Position numbers and translations under genes: made by a program
Notes under the pieces: model-generated
Told to the model about the DNA's origin: nothing
What the model saw: only the letters and a program-made list of their open reading frames with translations
The model's database searches: none
Part shown: piece after piece, positions 1 through 8,420 of the stretch
How the letters are laid out: each line of letters begins with the position of its first letter
Numbering within the stretch: position 1 is the stretch's first letter
NCBI RefSeq assembly: GCF_900129855.1
Contig: NZ_LT670819.1
Coordinates: 2,356,001-2,420,000, forward strand
From: Streptomyces sp. 3214.6
Lineage (GTDB): Bacteria; Actinomycetota; Actinomycetes; Streptomycetales; Streptomycetaceae
DNA length: 64,000 bases
Direction: 5' to 3'

Positions 1-1
1 G

Positions 2-1627
2 TGCGTCGGCATGTCCTGGCGGATCACCCGCTCGCTGTCCAGGCGGCTGCGCGGGCTGCGGGAGGCCACGCTGAGCCTGGCGCACGAACGGCTCCCGGAC
101 GTGGTGACCCGGCTGGACCGGGGGGAGACCGTCGACGTGGACTCGGCGACCCCGCCGCTGGACTACGGCGACGACGAACTCGGCGAGGTGGCCAAGGCGT
201 TCAACACGGCACAGCGCACCGCCGTGCACACCGCGGTCGAACTCGCCGACACCCGGCGGGGTTTCCAGAAGGTCATCCTCGGCATCGCCCGGCAGAGCCA
301 GAACCTGGTCAACCTCCAGCTCAGCAAGCTCGACGCGCTGGAACGGCGTCACCAGGACCCCGACATCCTGGCCGGTCTGTACGAACTGGACTCCACGGCC
401 AGCCAGTTGCGCCGCTACGAGGAGAACCTTGTCATCATCAGCGGCGGCCGGCCGGGACGCAGCTGGTCGGAGCCGGTGGCGCTGATCGACATCCTGCGCA
501 GCGCCGTCGGGGAGGTGGCCGAGTACCGGCGGGTGGAGGTGCACACCGAGGAGGAGGTGTGCATCGCGCCGCCCGCCGTGGCCGACGTGATCCATCTCCT
601 TGCCGAGCTCATCGACAACGCGACGTCCTACTCGCCGGCGCCCGGTCCGGTCGGGGTACGGGCCGCTCTGGTGGCCAAGGGTCTGGCGATCGAGGTCGAG
701 GACCGTGGCCTCGGCATGTCCGAGGAGGACTACGCCTCGTTCAACGCGCAGTTGGCGGTCCCTCCGCAGTTCGACGTGGTGGCGCTCGCCGACGACCTGC
801 GGCTGGGCATGTTCGTGATCGCCCGGCTCGCGACCCGGCACGGCATCGCCGTGACCCTGCGCTCCTCGCCGTACGGCGGCACCACCGCCATCGTCCTGGT
901 CCCGCACGACATCGTGGTCCGCGAGACCCTCGGCTCCGAAACACCGGTGGCGGGCGGTGCGGTGGACGCCCCGGACCGAGCCACGTCCAGCCGGGAGCAG
1001 GAGCCCAGCGCTTCCGGCCCCGAGCGGGACCGGTCGTCCTTCGCGGCGCAAGACACCCCCCACCGGACGCCGGACTCCCCGTCCCCGTCCCCGTCCCCGT
1101 CCCCGTCGGACGGTGCGGCGCCGGTGGACGGTGCGGCGCCGGTGGGCCACTCGCCGCTGCCGAGGCGCAGGACGTCGAACTCGGCGGACCCCTCTCGCGG
1201 GGCGGCGACGGCGACGGTCCGGGCCCCGCAGGAGGCCCCTGCCCGCCCCGCAGGCCTCGCCCCGCTGCCCCGCCGAGTGCCGCAGACCAGCCTCGCCACC
1301 GAGCTGCGCGAGGACTCCGCGGCGGCCGCCGCCGCGTCCGTCGAGGAAGACGGTTTCCCGGACGACTTCACCGCGGAGCGGGCCGCCTCTTCCCTCGCCG
1401 GCTTCCAGCGCGGCACGCTGCGGGCCCAGGCCGACACGGACACCGATACCGAAGCCGACTCCAGCTCCGGCCCCGACTCCGGCTCCAGCTCCAGCTCCAG
1501 CTCCAGCCCACGCTTCGACACCCCACTGTCGGGCTTGCAGGAGACGTCCGCCGAGGAGGCCGCTCCCGGACCACCGGTCGCCGCAGGCACCGCCCAGACC
1601 CCGACACCTCCCACCGACCGCTCATGA
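2..1627 (+). CDS. Conservon sensor kinase-like protein CvnA, 5' end missing
   Basis: This is the membrane-associated, histidine-kinase-like member of a conservon, the actinobacterial module that resembles a G-protein-coupled receptor complex. The frame is open to the left edge, so the sensory N-terminus and membrane segments lie outside. Counting from the first internal ATG (position 11), a HAMP-like stretch (about 20-75) is followed by a dimerisation-like helix pair (80-150) and a GHKL ATPase domain (about 195-300) with an N-box (ELIDNA) and G1 box (EDRGLGMS). The segment that usually reads LDH..RLRR in CvnA proteins reads LDSTASQLRR here, so the usual His is absent. The last 230 residues are low complexity (PSPS and SSSS runs), probably disordered. 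The stop lies 11 bp before cvnB. Confidence 0.85.
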   Translation, partial: CVGMSWRITRSLSRRLRGLREATLSLAHERLPDVVTRLDRGETVDVDSATPPLDYGDDELGEVAKAFNTAQRTAVHTAVELADTRRGFQKVILGIARQSQNLVNLQLSKLDALERRHQDPDILAGLYELDSTASQLRRYEENLVIISGGRPGRSWSEPVALIDILRSAVGEVAEYRRVEVHTEEEVCIAPPAVADVIHLLAELIDNATSYSPAPGPVGVRAALVAKGLAIEVEDRGLGMSEEDYASFNAQLAVPPQFDVVALADDLRLGMFVIARLATRHGIAVTLRSSPYGGTTAIVLVPHDIVVRETLGSETPVAGGAVDAPDRATSSREQEPSASGPERDRSSFAAQDTPHRTPDSPSPSPSPSPSDGAAPVDGAAPVGHSPLPRRRTSNSADPSRGAATATVRAPQEAPARPAGLAPLPRRVPQTSLATELREDSAAAAAASVEEDGFPDDFTAERAASSLAGFQRGTLRAQADTDTDTEADSSSGPDSGSSSSSSSSPRFDTPLSGLQETSAEEAAPGPPVAAGTAQTPTPPTDRS

Positions 1628-1638
1628 AGGACACCGCG

Positions 1639-2073
1639 ATGACACACTCCGTCCCCGCCACGAACACCCAACTCGACCAGCTGCTCACCGGGCTCGTGGA
1701 CCGGGTCGCCGATGTGAACCAGGCCGTCGTGCTCTCCGAGGACGGGCTTGTGGTCAGCAAGTCCACCGGTTTCCTGCGGGAGGACGCCGAGCGGCTGGCG
1801 GCGACCGCGTCCGGTCTGATGAGCCTCAGCAAGGGCGTCAGCATGGACTTCCGCGGCGGCCCGGTGCGTCAGGCGCTCATCGAGATGGCCCACACGTATC
1901 TGATTCTCACCTCGGCCGGCCCGGGCGCCCATCTCGTCGTGCTGGCCGGGAAGAACGCGGACGTCGGCGTGGTCGCGTACCAGATGAACATGCTGGTGAA
2001 GAAGATCGGCGAGCACCTCAGCGCGGCGCCGCGGGCCCATGTCGGTCCCGCCGTCCGCACCAACGGCGGGTGA
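1639..2073 (+). CDS. Roadblock/LC7 family protein CvnB (conservon 1)
   Basis: A 144-residue Roadblock/LC7-domain protein. In conservons CvnB is thought to act at the membrane with CvnA and to modulate the CvnD GTPase. The fold signature is visible: a short N-terminal helix (QLDQLLTGLVDRV), a strand with VVLSEDGLVVS, a central helix (AERLAATASGLMSL) and paired strands. I chose ATG 1639 because AAGGA lies 7-8 bases upstream. ATG 1624, which overlaps the cvnA stop, has no ribosome-binding site. The 3' end overlaps cvnC by 35 bases, so the genes are probably translationally coupled. Confidence 0.88.
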   Translation: MTHSVPATNTQLDQLLTGLVDRVADVNQAVVLSEDGLVVSKSTGFLREDAERLAATASGLMSLSKGVSMDFRGGPVRQALIEMAHTYLILTSAGPGAHLVVLAGKNADVGVVAYQMNMLVKKIGEHLSAAPRAHVGPAVRTNGG

Positions 2074-2431
2074 GGTGAGCGTAGGCGACGAAGCGGGCCG
2101 GCTCGTCAGACCGTTCACCCTCACCGGCGGGCGGACCCGGCCCAGCCGCGCCGACTTCACGCTCATCACGACGGTGACCGCGGTCGACCCGCCACCCGAG
2201 GCGGCTGCCCGCCCGCAGCCCGAACACGCCCGGATTCTGCGGCTGTGCGCCCGGCCGGTCGCCGTGGCGGAGCTCGCGGCCCACCTCGACCTGCCGGTCA
2301 GCGTGGTCGTCATCATGCTCTGCGACCTGCTGGAGGCGGGCCTGATCACCGCCCGTCCGCCTCGTCCCGTCGCCGGCGCCCGGGACTTGGACCTGCTGCA
2401 GAAAGTGAGGGACGGCCTTGGCCGGATCTGA
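2039..2431 (+). CDS. DUF742 family protein CvnC (conservon 1)
   Basis: A DUF742 protein of about 130 residues, the third conservon component. The family hallmark near the N-terminus is present (EAGRLVRPFTLTGGRTRP), and a winged-helix-like C-terminal half follows (ILRLCARPVAVAELAAHLDLPVSVVVIMLCDLLEAGLI). Biochemically CvnC remains poorly defined; it is thought to belong to the CvnA-B-D complex. The start is uncertain: ATG 2039 lies inside the cvnB end, and GTG 2075 just after the cvnB stop is an alternative; neither has a strong ribosome-binding site. The 3' end overlaps cvnD by 14 bases. Confidence 0.85.
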   Translation: MSVPPSAPTAGEVSVGDEAGRLVRPFTLTGGRTRPSRADFTLITTVTAVDPPPEAAARPQPEHARILRLCARPVAVAELAAHLDLPVSVVVIMLCDLLEAGLITARPPRPVAGARDLDLLQKVRDGLGRI

Positions 2432-3062
2432 TCCCACCACTCTCCCCACTCCCACCACTCTCACCACCCCCTCCGCCGGGTCGGCCGCGGCGCCCGACGC
2501 GGTGAAGATCCTCATCGCGGGCGGTTTCGGCGTCGGCAAGACCACCATGGTCGGGGCGGTCAGTGAGATCGCGCCGCTGCGCACGGAGGAACCGCTGACC
2601 GTAGCGGGGCTGGAGGTCGACGACCTGAAGGGCATCGAGGAGAAACGGTCCACCACCGTGGCCCTCGACTTCGGGCGGATCACCATCGGTGCCGACCTGG
2701 TGCTGTACCTCTTCGGTACGCCGGGCCAGCAGCGGTTCTGGTTCATGTGGAACGACCTGGCGATCGGCGCCCTGGGGGCGGTGGTCCTCATCGACGTGCG
2801 CAGGCCGGAGTCCAGCTTCGCCGCGATCGACTTCTTCGAGCGCCGGGGCATCCCCTTCGTCGTTGCGGTAAACGGTTTCCACGGGTTGCATCCCTATGCG
2901 ACGGACGAGATCAGGGATTCCCTGGCACTGCCGCAACACGTCCCGGTCCTGTTGTGCGACGCCCGGGAACGGGAGTCGTGCCGAGACGTCCTGATCGCCC
3001 TGATCGACCGCCTGATCGACGACGCCGACGAGGCCGAACTCCGGCCGAGCCCGACGCACTGA
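2418..3062 (+). CDS. Small GTPase-like protein CvnD (conservon 1)
   Basis: A conservon GTPase of 214 residues, the cytoplasmic G-protein-like partner of CvnA-C. The P-loop GGFGVGKTT lies at about residues 36-44, a switch-like TPG motif (LFGTPGQQRFWFMW) near 95-108, and AVNGFHG occupies the region where classical GTPases carry NKxD. The start is a TTG that overlaps cvnC; GAGGGACG upstream could serve as ribosome-binding site. The first 25 residues are a Pro/Thr-rich extension absent from the second copy at 13873. No cytochrome P450 gene, often found downstream of conservons, is present here. Confidence 0.87.
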   Translation: MAGSDPTTLPTPTTLTTPSAGSAAAPDAVKILIAGGFGVGKTTMVGAVSEIAPLRTEEPLTVAGLEVDDLKGIEEKRSTTVALDFGRITIGADLVLYLFGTPGQQRFWFMWNDLAIGALGAVVLIDVRRPESSFAAIDFFERRGIPFVVAVNGFHGLHPYATDEIRDSLALPQHVPVLLCDARERESCRDVLIALIDRLIDDADEAELRPSPTH

Positions 3063-3097
3063 TTCCGGCCCGCGGACCGGTGACCGCGCCCCCGGAA
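3063..3097. terminator. Hairpin between convergent cvnD and ankyrin gene
   Basis: TTCCGG (3063-3068) pairs with CCGGAA (3092-3097) and CGCGG (3071-3075) with CCGCG (3084-3088), giving an 11-bp stem with a small internal loop. It lies between two convergent genes, immediately after the cvnD stop. No T-tract is present, as is usual for Streptomyces terminators. Confidence 0.55.
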
Positions 3098-3103
3098 ACG
3101 CCG

Positions 3104-3532
3104 TCAGTGGGCTCCCGCGGCGCGCAGTACGTCAACGGTCTCCGGGTGGGGTCCGGCGCTCGCCCACTTCAGGGGCGTCAATCCGGTGCCGTGGTCCTCG
3201 CGGAGGTTGGGGTCGGCGCCGTGAGCCAGCAGGATGCGGACCGTCTCGGTGTGCCCCCAACAGGCCGCCGCACACAGGGGGGTTCCCTCGGCACCGAGTC
3301 CAGCGCTCTCGGCGTCGACCGGCGCACCGGCCTCCAGCAGCCTACGAGCCGTGTCGGCGGCGCCATGAACGCTGGCCGCGTACAACGGCGTCGTTCCGTC
3401 GGCGTTGGCCACCGCCGGGTCGGCGCCGGCCCGGAGCAGTCGGTCGACCTGAGCCCCCCGCCCCAGCATCGACGCAGCAACCAGTCGCGTCGTCAGTTTC
3501 TTCTGCCGTCTCCGGTTCACGGTCGCCGACAC
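3104..3532 (-). CDS. Ankyrin-repeat protein, start region interrupted by IS
   Basis: A 142-residue cytoplasmic protein made of about four ankyrin repeats (DRLLRAGADPAVANADGTTPLYAAS..., RRLLEAGAPVDAESAGLGAEGTPLCAAA..., RILLAHGADPNLREDHGTGLTPLKWAS...), likely a protein-interaction module; the partner is unknown. The GTG start at 3532 sits in the CTAG target duplication of the adjacent IS. Before insertion the strand would have read GGACAGG-TACTA-GTG, a normal ribosome-binding site. Now that site lies beyond the element (about 4982) and the sequence directly upstream of the GTG is the IS end, which has no purine-rich site. GTG 3520 is a second possible start, also without a visible site. The coding frame is intact, but expression may be lost. 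Confidence 0.8.
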   Translation of the reverse strand: MSATVNRRRQKKLTTRLVAASMLGRGAQVDRLLRAGADPAVANADGTTPLYAASVHGAADTARRLLEAGAPVDAESAGLGAEGTPLCAAACWGHTETVRILLAHGADPNLREDHGTGLTPLKWASAGPHPETVDVLRAAGAH

Positions 3533-3535
3533 TAG

Positions 3536-4977
3536 TAGGGCTTGGTCAGGTGCGGTCCGTGATGGCGTGTCTTCTTGATCGGTCGTGTCGTTGATCGGGT
3601 GTGCTGGGTGGGGAGTTGGCTGCGGTCCGGTGTGATCTGGAGGACTTCGCGGCGGAGATGTTCGAGCAGTTCGCGCGGGCAGATCAGCGACGGTGGGGCG
3701 AGGTATATCTGCGGGGCCTGCTGCTGGACGGCGGGCGCAAGTCGGTGGAGCCGATGGCCGCCCGCCTGGGCGAAGACGGGAACCGGCAGGCCCTGGCCCA
3801 CTTCGTCACTTCCAGCCCGTGGGATGCGGCACATGTTCGGGCCCGTTTGGCCTGGCGTATGCAGCCGGTCATCAAGCCCACCGCGTTGATCATCGATGAC
3901 ACTGGGTTCCTCAAGGACGGTGACGCGTCCGCGTGCGTGACCCGGCAGTACACCGGCACCGCGGGCAAGGTCACCAACTGCCAGGCCGGGGTCTCGCTGC
4001 ACCTGGCTTCCAGCGGCGCCTCGGCGGCGGTGAACTGGCGTCTGTTCCTGCCCGAGAGCTGGGATCCCGCCTCGCCGAAGGCCGATCCGGTCAAAGTGGT
4101 CCGCCGTGACAAGTGCGCCGTCCCTGCGCAGGTGGGCCATGTCGAGAAGTGGCAGCTGGCCCTCGACATGATCGACGAGACGCGCTCCTGGGGCATCGAG
4201 GTGCCCCAGGTCATCGCCGACGGCGGCTATGGGGACACCGCCGCCTTCCGGCTCGGCCTGGAAGAACGCGGTCTCGACTACGTGGTGGGCATCTCGACCA
4301 CGACCACCGCGCAACCCGAGGACGCACAGCCGTGCACCCCGGCCTACTCCGGCCGGGGCCGACAGCCGGTTCCTGCCTACCCTGGTCCGGCGCAGAGGGT
4401 GAAGAGCCTGGTCATCGCGGCCGGCAAATCTTCCGCACGGCCAGTGCAGTGGAGGGAGGGATCGCGACCGGGCAGTGGCCGCAGCGGGCACAAGCGCATG
4501 TACTCGCGCTTCGTGGCCCTGCGGATCAGGCCCGCCGGCCGCGAGATCCGCAAAGCAACGACCGGTGCCGAACTGCCTCTTCGCTGGCTGCTGGCCGAGT
4601 GGCCCGTCACCGAGGACGAGCCCGTGCAGTTCTGGCTCTCCAACCTGCCCGAGACCACCCCGTTGCCCGTCCTCGTGCGCACCGCGAAGCTTCGCTGGCG
4701 CATCCAGAACGACTACCGCGAGATGAAACAGGCCCTGGGCCTGGCCCACTTCGAAGGCCGAACCTGGCCCGGCTGGCACCACCACGTCACCCTCGTCTCG
4801 GTCGCCCACGCCTTCTGCACCCTGCAGCGACTGAGCCGATCCCCAAAAGAGACGGCGTCGGCCTGAGCCTCTACCGAGTCGTTCGCGAGCTGCAGTTACT
4901 CCTCGTGATCTGGACCGGCGCCTGCCCCACCTGTCACCGCGACATGCCGGACCTCGCACCAACATGACCAAGCCCTA
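3536..4977 (+). mobile_element. IS701-family insertion sequence, 1442 bp
   Basis: A complete element. Both ends begin TAGGGCTTGGTCA (3536-3548 and, inverted, 4965-4977) and remain alike for about 15 further bases with small gaps. CTAG occurs directly outside each end (3532-3535 and 4978-4981), the 4-bp target duplication typical of this family. The single transposase reads left to right. Intact ends, an intact transposase and a perfect target duplication suggest recent insertion. It lies between the ankyrin gene and a sugar-hydrolase gene. Confidence 0.95.
3601..4866 (+). CDS. IS701-family transposase
   Basis: A DDE transposase of 421 residues that cuts and rejoins the element ends. The acidic triad can be placed in IIDDTGFLKDG (about 98-108), VIADGGYGD (about 204-212) and the Glu of NDYREMKQALGL (about 370-381). 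The N-terminal part matches the family's SVEPMAARLGEDGNRQALAHFV block. Length is normal for the family and no frameshift is visible. The start is a GTG 65 bases inside the left end; its ribosome-binding site is weak (GATCGGGT). Confidence 0.92.
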   Translation: MLGGELAAVRCDLEDFAAEMFEQFARADQRRWGEVYLRGLLLDGGRKSVEPMAARLGEDGNRQALAHFVTSSPWDAAHVRARLAWRMQPVIKPTALIIDDTGFLKDGDASACVTRQYTGTAGKVTNCQAGVSLHLASSGASAAVNWRLFLPESWDPASPKADPVKVVRRDKCAVPAQVGHVEKWQLALDMIDETRSWGIEVPQVIADGGYGDTAAFRLGLEERGLDYVVGISTTTTAQPEDAQPCTPAYSGRGRQPVPAYPGPAQRVKSLVIAAGKSSARPVQWREGSRPGSGRSGHKRMYSRFVALRIRPAGREIRKATTGAELPLRWLLAEWPVTEDEPVQFWLSNLPETTPLPVLVRTAKLRWRIQNDYREMKQALGLAHFEGRTWPGWHHHVTLVSVAHAFCTLQRLSRSPKETASA

Positions 4978-5116
4978 CTAGTACCTGTCCGTCGGTGGGA
5001 TCGTCGGATTTTCCATCGGCCGCACACAGAAACAAGGCGGGAAACCGCCAAGCGTGTCCCAGTGATTGACCTGCTCCTCTCGCGCCCCTACCTTCTGACC
5101 GACTTGCCGAACTTAG

Positions 5117-5130
5117 TTCGATATATCGAA
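5117..5130. promoter_or_regulatory. 14-bp perfect palindrome upstream of GH43-like gene
   Basis: TTCGATATATCGAA is a perfect palindrome 55 bases upstream of the ATG at 5186, in an AT-rich patch unlike its surroundings. Its symmetry and position suggest an operator for a dimeric repressor. The ATAT centre recalls PadR-type sites, but that family assignment is a guess. Confidence 0.45.
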
Positions 5131-5185
5131 TGAAGGATCGGTGTCAGTCCGCAGCAAAGGGCACCCCGCATACCCTGGAGCGCAC

Positions 5186-6556
5186 ATGACCCCCAACCCG
5201 TCCCGCCGCCTCTTCCTCGGCGCGGCCGCCTCCGTCCCCCTGGCCCTCACCATGGGCGTCCCCACCGCCCAAGCGGCCGACTCGGCGTACGTGATGGGCT
5301 ACTTCACCGAGGCGAACGACCTCGGGGCCGGCACCGACTACGGTCTCCATCTCGCCGTCAGCACCGACGGGTTGCGCTGGATGCCGCTGAACCAGAACAA
5401 CCCCGTGGTCACACCCACCGAGGGCGCCGGCGGGCTGCGCGACCCGTTCATCCTGCGCAAGCAGGACGGCACCTTCGTGGTGCTCGCCACCGACCTCAAG
5501 GGCACCGACTGGAATTACGTCAGCCAGTACGTCCACGTGTGGAACTCGACCGACCTGCGCACCTTCACCGGCTACCACCGGCTGAAGCTGCACGACATGA
5601 ACACCCACAGCTGGGCGCCGGAGGCGTTCTGGGACGCGAGCCGGGGGCAGTACGCGCTCATCTACTCCGCGGTCAACTCCAGCGGCCACAACGTGATCAT
5701 GGTGAACTACACGACCGACTTCGTCACGGCCTCAGCCCCCCAGGTCTTCTTCGACCCCGGCTACGACGTGATCGACGGTGACATGGCCGTCGGCGTGAAC
5801 GGCGTGAACTACCTCTACTTCAAGAAGGACCAGACGCTCGTGGGCGCGCGGTCCACCTCCCTCGATCCGGGGAGCTTCACGGTCTTCAACACGGGGGTCG
5901 CACACGGCGGAACCGAGGCACCGACCCTGGTCAAGTCCCTCACGTCCAACACCTGGTGGCTCTGGGGCGACACGTACACCCCCAACGGCGTGTTCTACGC
6001 CTGGCAGTCCACCGACCTTTCGGCGGGCACCTGGACCGCGCTGGACCAGAGAACGTACACCCAGCCGCTCAACTCCAAGCACTGCGGCATCACGACGATC
6101 ACCAGCACCCAGTACGACAACCTGGTCGCCAAGTGGGGCGCGCCCACGTGGAACCGGCTCAAGTCCTACAACTTCCCGGACCGTTACGTCCGCCACTCCA
6201 ACTACGTCGGCCGCATCGACACGTACCCGTTCGTTCCGTACACCGACTCGCTGTGGAAGCTCGTCCCCGGCCTGGCCGACAGCTCCGGGGTCTCCTTCCA
6301 GTCGGTGAACTACCCGACCCGCTACCTGCGGCACTACAACTACCAGCTCCAACTCGACGTCAACGACGGCACGTCGACGTTCGCCGGGGACGCGACGTTC
6401 TACCGTACGGCCGGCCTGGCGGACGCCGGATGGTCTTCGTTCCGCTCGTACAACAACCCGACCCGCTACATCCGGCACTCGAACTACGTGCTGCGCATCG
6501 ACCCGATCTCGACGACCACGGAGAAGCAGGACGCGACGTTCTACGTGGGCTACTGA
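5186..6556 (+). CDS. Tat-exported GH43-like glycosidase with AbfB (CBM42-type) domain
   Basis: A secreted polysaccharide hydrolase of 456 residues. The N-terminus carries a Tat signal (PSRRLFLG followed by a hydrophobic stretch and AQAA cleavage region, about 1-32). Residues about 33-310 resemble the five-bladed propeller of GH43 enzymes, with acidic residues in LRDPFIL, HSWAPEAFW and VIDGDMAV as candidate catalytic positions. Residues about 320-456 contain three repeats (NFPDRYVRHSNYVGRI, NYPTRYLRHYNYQLQL, NNPTRYIRHSNYVLRI) diagnostic of the beta-trefoil AbfB arabinofuranose-binding domain. Probable role: degradation of arabinose-containing plant polysaccharide outside the cell. ATG 5186 is preferred over the upstream GTG 5141 because GGAG lies 6 bases before it and the Tat motif then falls at the N-terminus. 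Confidence 0.87.
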   Translation: MTPNPSRRLFLGAAASVPLALTMGVPTAQAADSAYVMGYFTEANDLGAGTDYGLHLAVSTDGLRWMPLNQNNPVVTPTEGAGGLRDPFILRKQDGTFVVLATDLKGTDWNYVSQYVHVWNSTDLRTFTGYHRLKLHDMNTHSWAPEAFWDASRGQYALIYSAVNSSGHNVIMVNYTTDFVTASAPQVFFDPGYDVIDGDMAVGVNGVNYLYFKKDQTLVGARSTSLDPGSFTVFNTGVAHGGTEAPTLVKSLTSNTWWLWGDTYTPNGVFYAWQSTDLSAGTWTALDQRTYTQPLNSKHCGITTITSTQYDNLVAKWGAPTWNRLKSYNFPDRYVRHSNYVGRIDTYPFVPYTDSLWKLVPGLADSSGVSFQSVNYPTRYLRHYNYQLQLDVNDGTSTFAGDATFYRTAGLADAGWSSFRSYNNPTRYIRHSNYVLRIDPISTTTEKQDATFYVGY

Positions 6557-6569
6557 GTTCCGCTCCCGC

Positions 6570-8420
6570 TCACAACTCGGCGAGGACCGGCAGCAGTTGG
6601 GCCGCCGCCGTCACATCGCCGGTCAGCGGGCGGTCCTCCGTGCCGGCGGGAAGGGCGGCCGCAGCCACTGCGAAGACTTCCGCCGGCGGCATCGAGTGCG
6701 GGGACGGGTGCGGGTGCATCCTCAACGCCCGTACCGATGCTACGAGTTCGCAGGCCAGGACGGTGGCGTAGGCGTCCGTGGCGCGCAGGGCCTGACGGGC
6801 GGCCTGTCCGGCGAAGCTGGCGGCCTCCTCCAGGCCCCGCGAGAGGACCGCGTGGCCGGCCGAGGCGGGGGTCGTACAGGAACGCAGCTCCGCCAGCGCG
6901 GAGTTGGCGGTGTATTCCAGGATCATCGTGCCCGAACTGCTCGCGGGCCCCGCCCCGAGGAACGCGGGCAGGCCGGTGAGCCCGGGGTCGCCGAGCGCGG
7001 CCAGGCGGGCGGCGGAGAGCTGCGCGGTCTGCAACAGCGCGAGGTTGGCGGCGTCCAGGGCGAGACCCAGGGGCGCGGCGAAGAAGCCGCCGTGGTGGTA
7101 GGCGGCGGCGCCTTCGGGATCCATGAGGGGGTTCTCCGAGGGGCAGTTGACCTCCACCTCCAGAATCTCGCGCAGCCGCTCACAGGCGTCCAGGGCACAG
7201 CCGTGCGCCTGGGGGAAGGCGCGGAACCCGAACGGATCCTGGACACGGCCGCCCGGGTGGTGCGCCGGCCGGTCGGGCAGTCCGAGCAGCCGCCGCACCT
7301 CACCGGCCGCGCGGGCGGCACCGGCATAGGGCCGTAGGGCGTGCACGGGTGCGGCGTACGCCTCCGGCGATCCGGACACCGCGACGAGGGACAGTGCGGC
7401 GACGGCATGCGTGGCCCGCAACAGCGTGTCCAACGCGTTCTGAGCGAGCGCGGCCTGCCCGAGCGCGAGGGCATTGCTGCTGAGCAGCGCCAGGGCATCG
7501 CCGGGCTGGAGCGTGACGGGTGCGGGGAGTCCGGTGGAGGTGGTGGCGGGAGCGGACGCAGGGCCGGGAGTGGCGTCGAAGGCCGGGGCGGGCGCGGGGG
7601 TCGGAGCTGAGCCGGAAACAGAGGTGGCGACGGCAACCGGAGCGGCCCCGGGAGCAAGGGCAGAGGAAGGGACCGGCCCGCGGACGGAAACAGAAGCAGA
7701 GACAGACACGGGCGCGGGGGTGGGCCCGGGGACGGAAACAGGAACAGGAATCGGAACCGGGTCAGGAACCGGGCCGGACGCGGGAGTGGGGGCGGTCGGA
7801 GCGCCGAGCCCTGGCAGGAGCCGCGCGGACGCCGCCGGCTCGGGATCCCTCGCCAGGCTGCCGGGGGCCTCGCCGTCCGGCTGAGGATCTCCCGTCGAAC
7901 CGCCCGGCTCCTCACCCGCCCACGGCCGTTCGCCGATGAGTGTGAGGCCGGTCTGGGCCAGGGCCGTCAGGTCGCCGGTGCCGACTCCGCCGTACTCGTT
8001 GACGGCCGGGAGGACGCCGAGCCGTAGAGCGGCGGTGAGGGCGTCGATGAAGTCCGGTTGGATGCCGGAGCCGCCGGCGAGGAGTTGGTTGGCGCGTACC
8101 GCGAGCATCGCGCGAACCTGACGGGCCGGGAGCAGGGCGCCCGCCCCTCCGGCATGGCTGCGCAGCAGGCGCAGGCCGTGCGCGGCCTCGTCGGCTTCGT
8201 CGACCGGCACCGAGCGCTGGGCGCCGACGCCGGTGCCGCGGCCGTACAGCCGGCCGGTGGCGGCGAGCCGTCGCGCGGTCCGCCTGGAGCGCACGGCCCG
8301 TTCGCGCGCCTCGGGGGCCACCGTGGGAACGGCCTCACCGTCGGCGAGCGCGATCAGCTCGCCGACGGTGAGGGTGGTTCCGTTCAGGACGACCCGGGCG
8401 TTGTTTGCTGTTGTGTCCAA
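6570..8420 (-). CDS. Aromatic amino acid ammonia-lyase-like protein with atypical MIO motif
   Basis: A 616-residue member of the histidine/phenylalanine ammonia-lyase superfamily. Conserved landmarks are present: the Tyr loop (LYGRGTGVGA, Tyr59), NCPSENPLM, QDPFGFRAFPQ and SSSGTMILEYTANSALAE. The triad that should cyclise to the MIO cofactor is Gly-Thr-Gly (147-149, context GGVGTGDLTALAQ) instead of Ala-Ser-Gly, so MIO formation and classical lyase activity are doubtful. Residues about 168-300 are a Pro/Val/Ser-rich low-complexity insertion not found in ordinary family members of about 510 residues. The start is TTG 8420: an in-frame stop lies 12-15 bases upstream and no ATG or GTG follows nearby. 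The gene ends 13 bp from the convergent GH43-like gene and sits downstream of a betaine-type substrate-binding protein. Confidence 0.8.
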   Translation of the reverse strand: MDTTANNARVVLNGTTLTVGELIALADGEAVPTVAPEARERAVRSRRTARRLAATGRLYGRGTGVGAQRSVPVDEADEAAHGLRLLRSHAGGAGALLPARQVRAMLAVRANQLLAGGSGIQPDFIDALTAALRLGVLPAVNEYGGVGTGDLTALAQTGLTLIGERPWAGEEPGGSTGDPQPDGEAPGSLARDPEPAASARLLPGLGAPTAPTPASGPVPDPVPIPVPVSVPGPTPAPVSVSASVSVRGPVPSSALAPGAAPVAVATSVSGSAPTPAPAPAFDATPGPASAPATTSTGLPAPVTLQPGDALALLSSNALALGQAALAQNALDTLLRATHAVAALSLVAVSGSPEAYAAPVHALRPYAGAARAAGEVRRLLGLPDRPAHHPGGRVQDPFGFRAFPQAHGCALDACERLREILEVEVNCPSENPLMDPEGAAAYHHGGFFAAPLGLALDAANLALLQTAQLSAARLAALGDPGLTGLPAFLGAGPASSSGTMILEYTANSALAELRSCTTPASAGHAVLSRGLEEAASFAGQAARQALRATDAYATVLACELVASVRALRMHPHPSPHSMPPAEVFAVAAAALPAGTEDRPLTGDVTAAAQLLPVLAEL

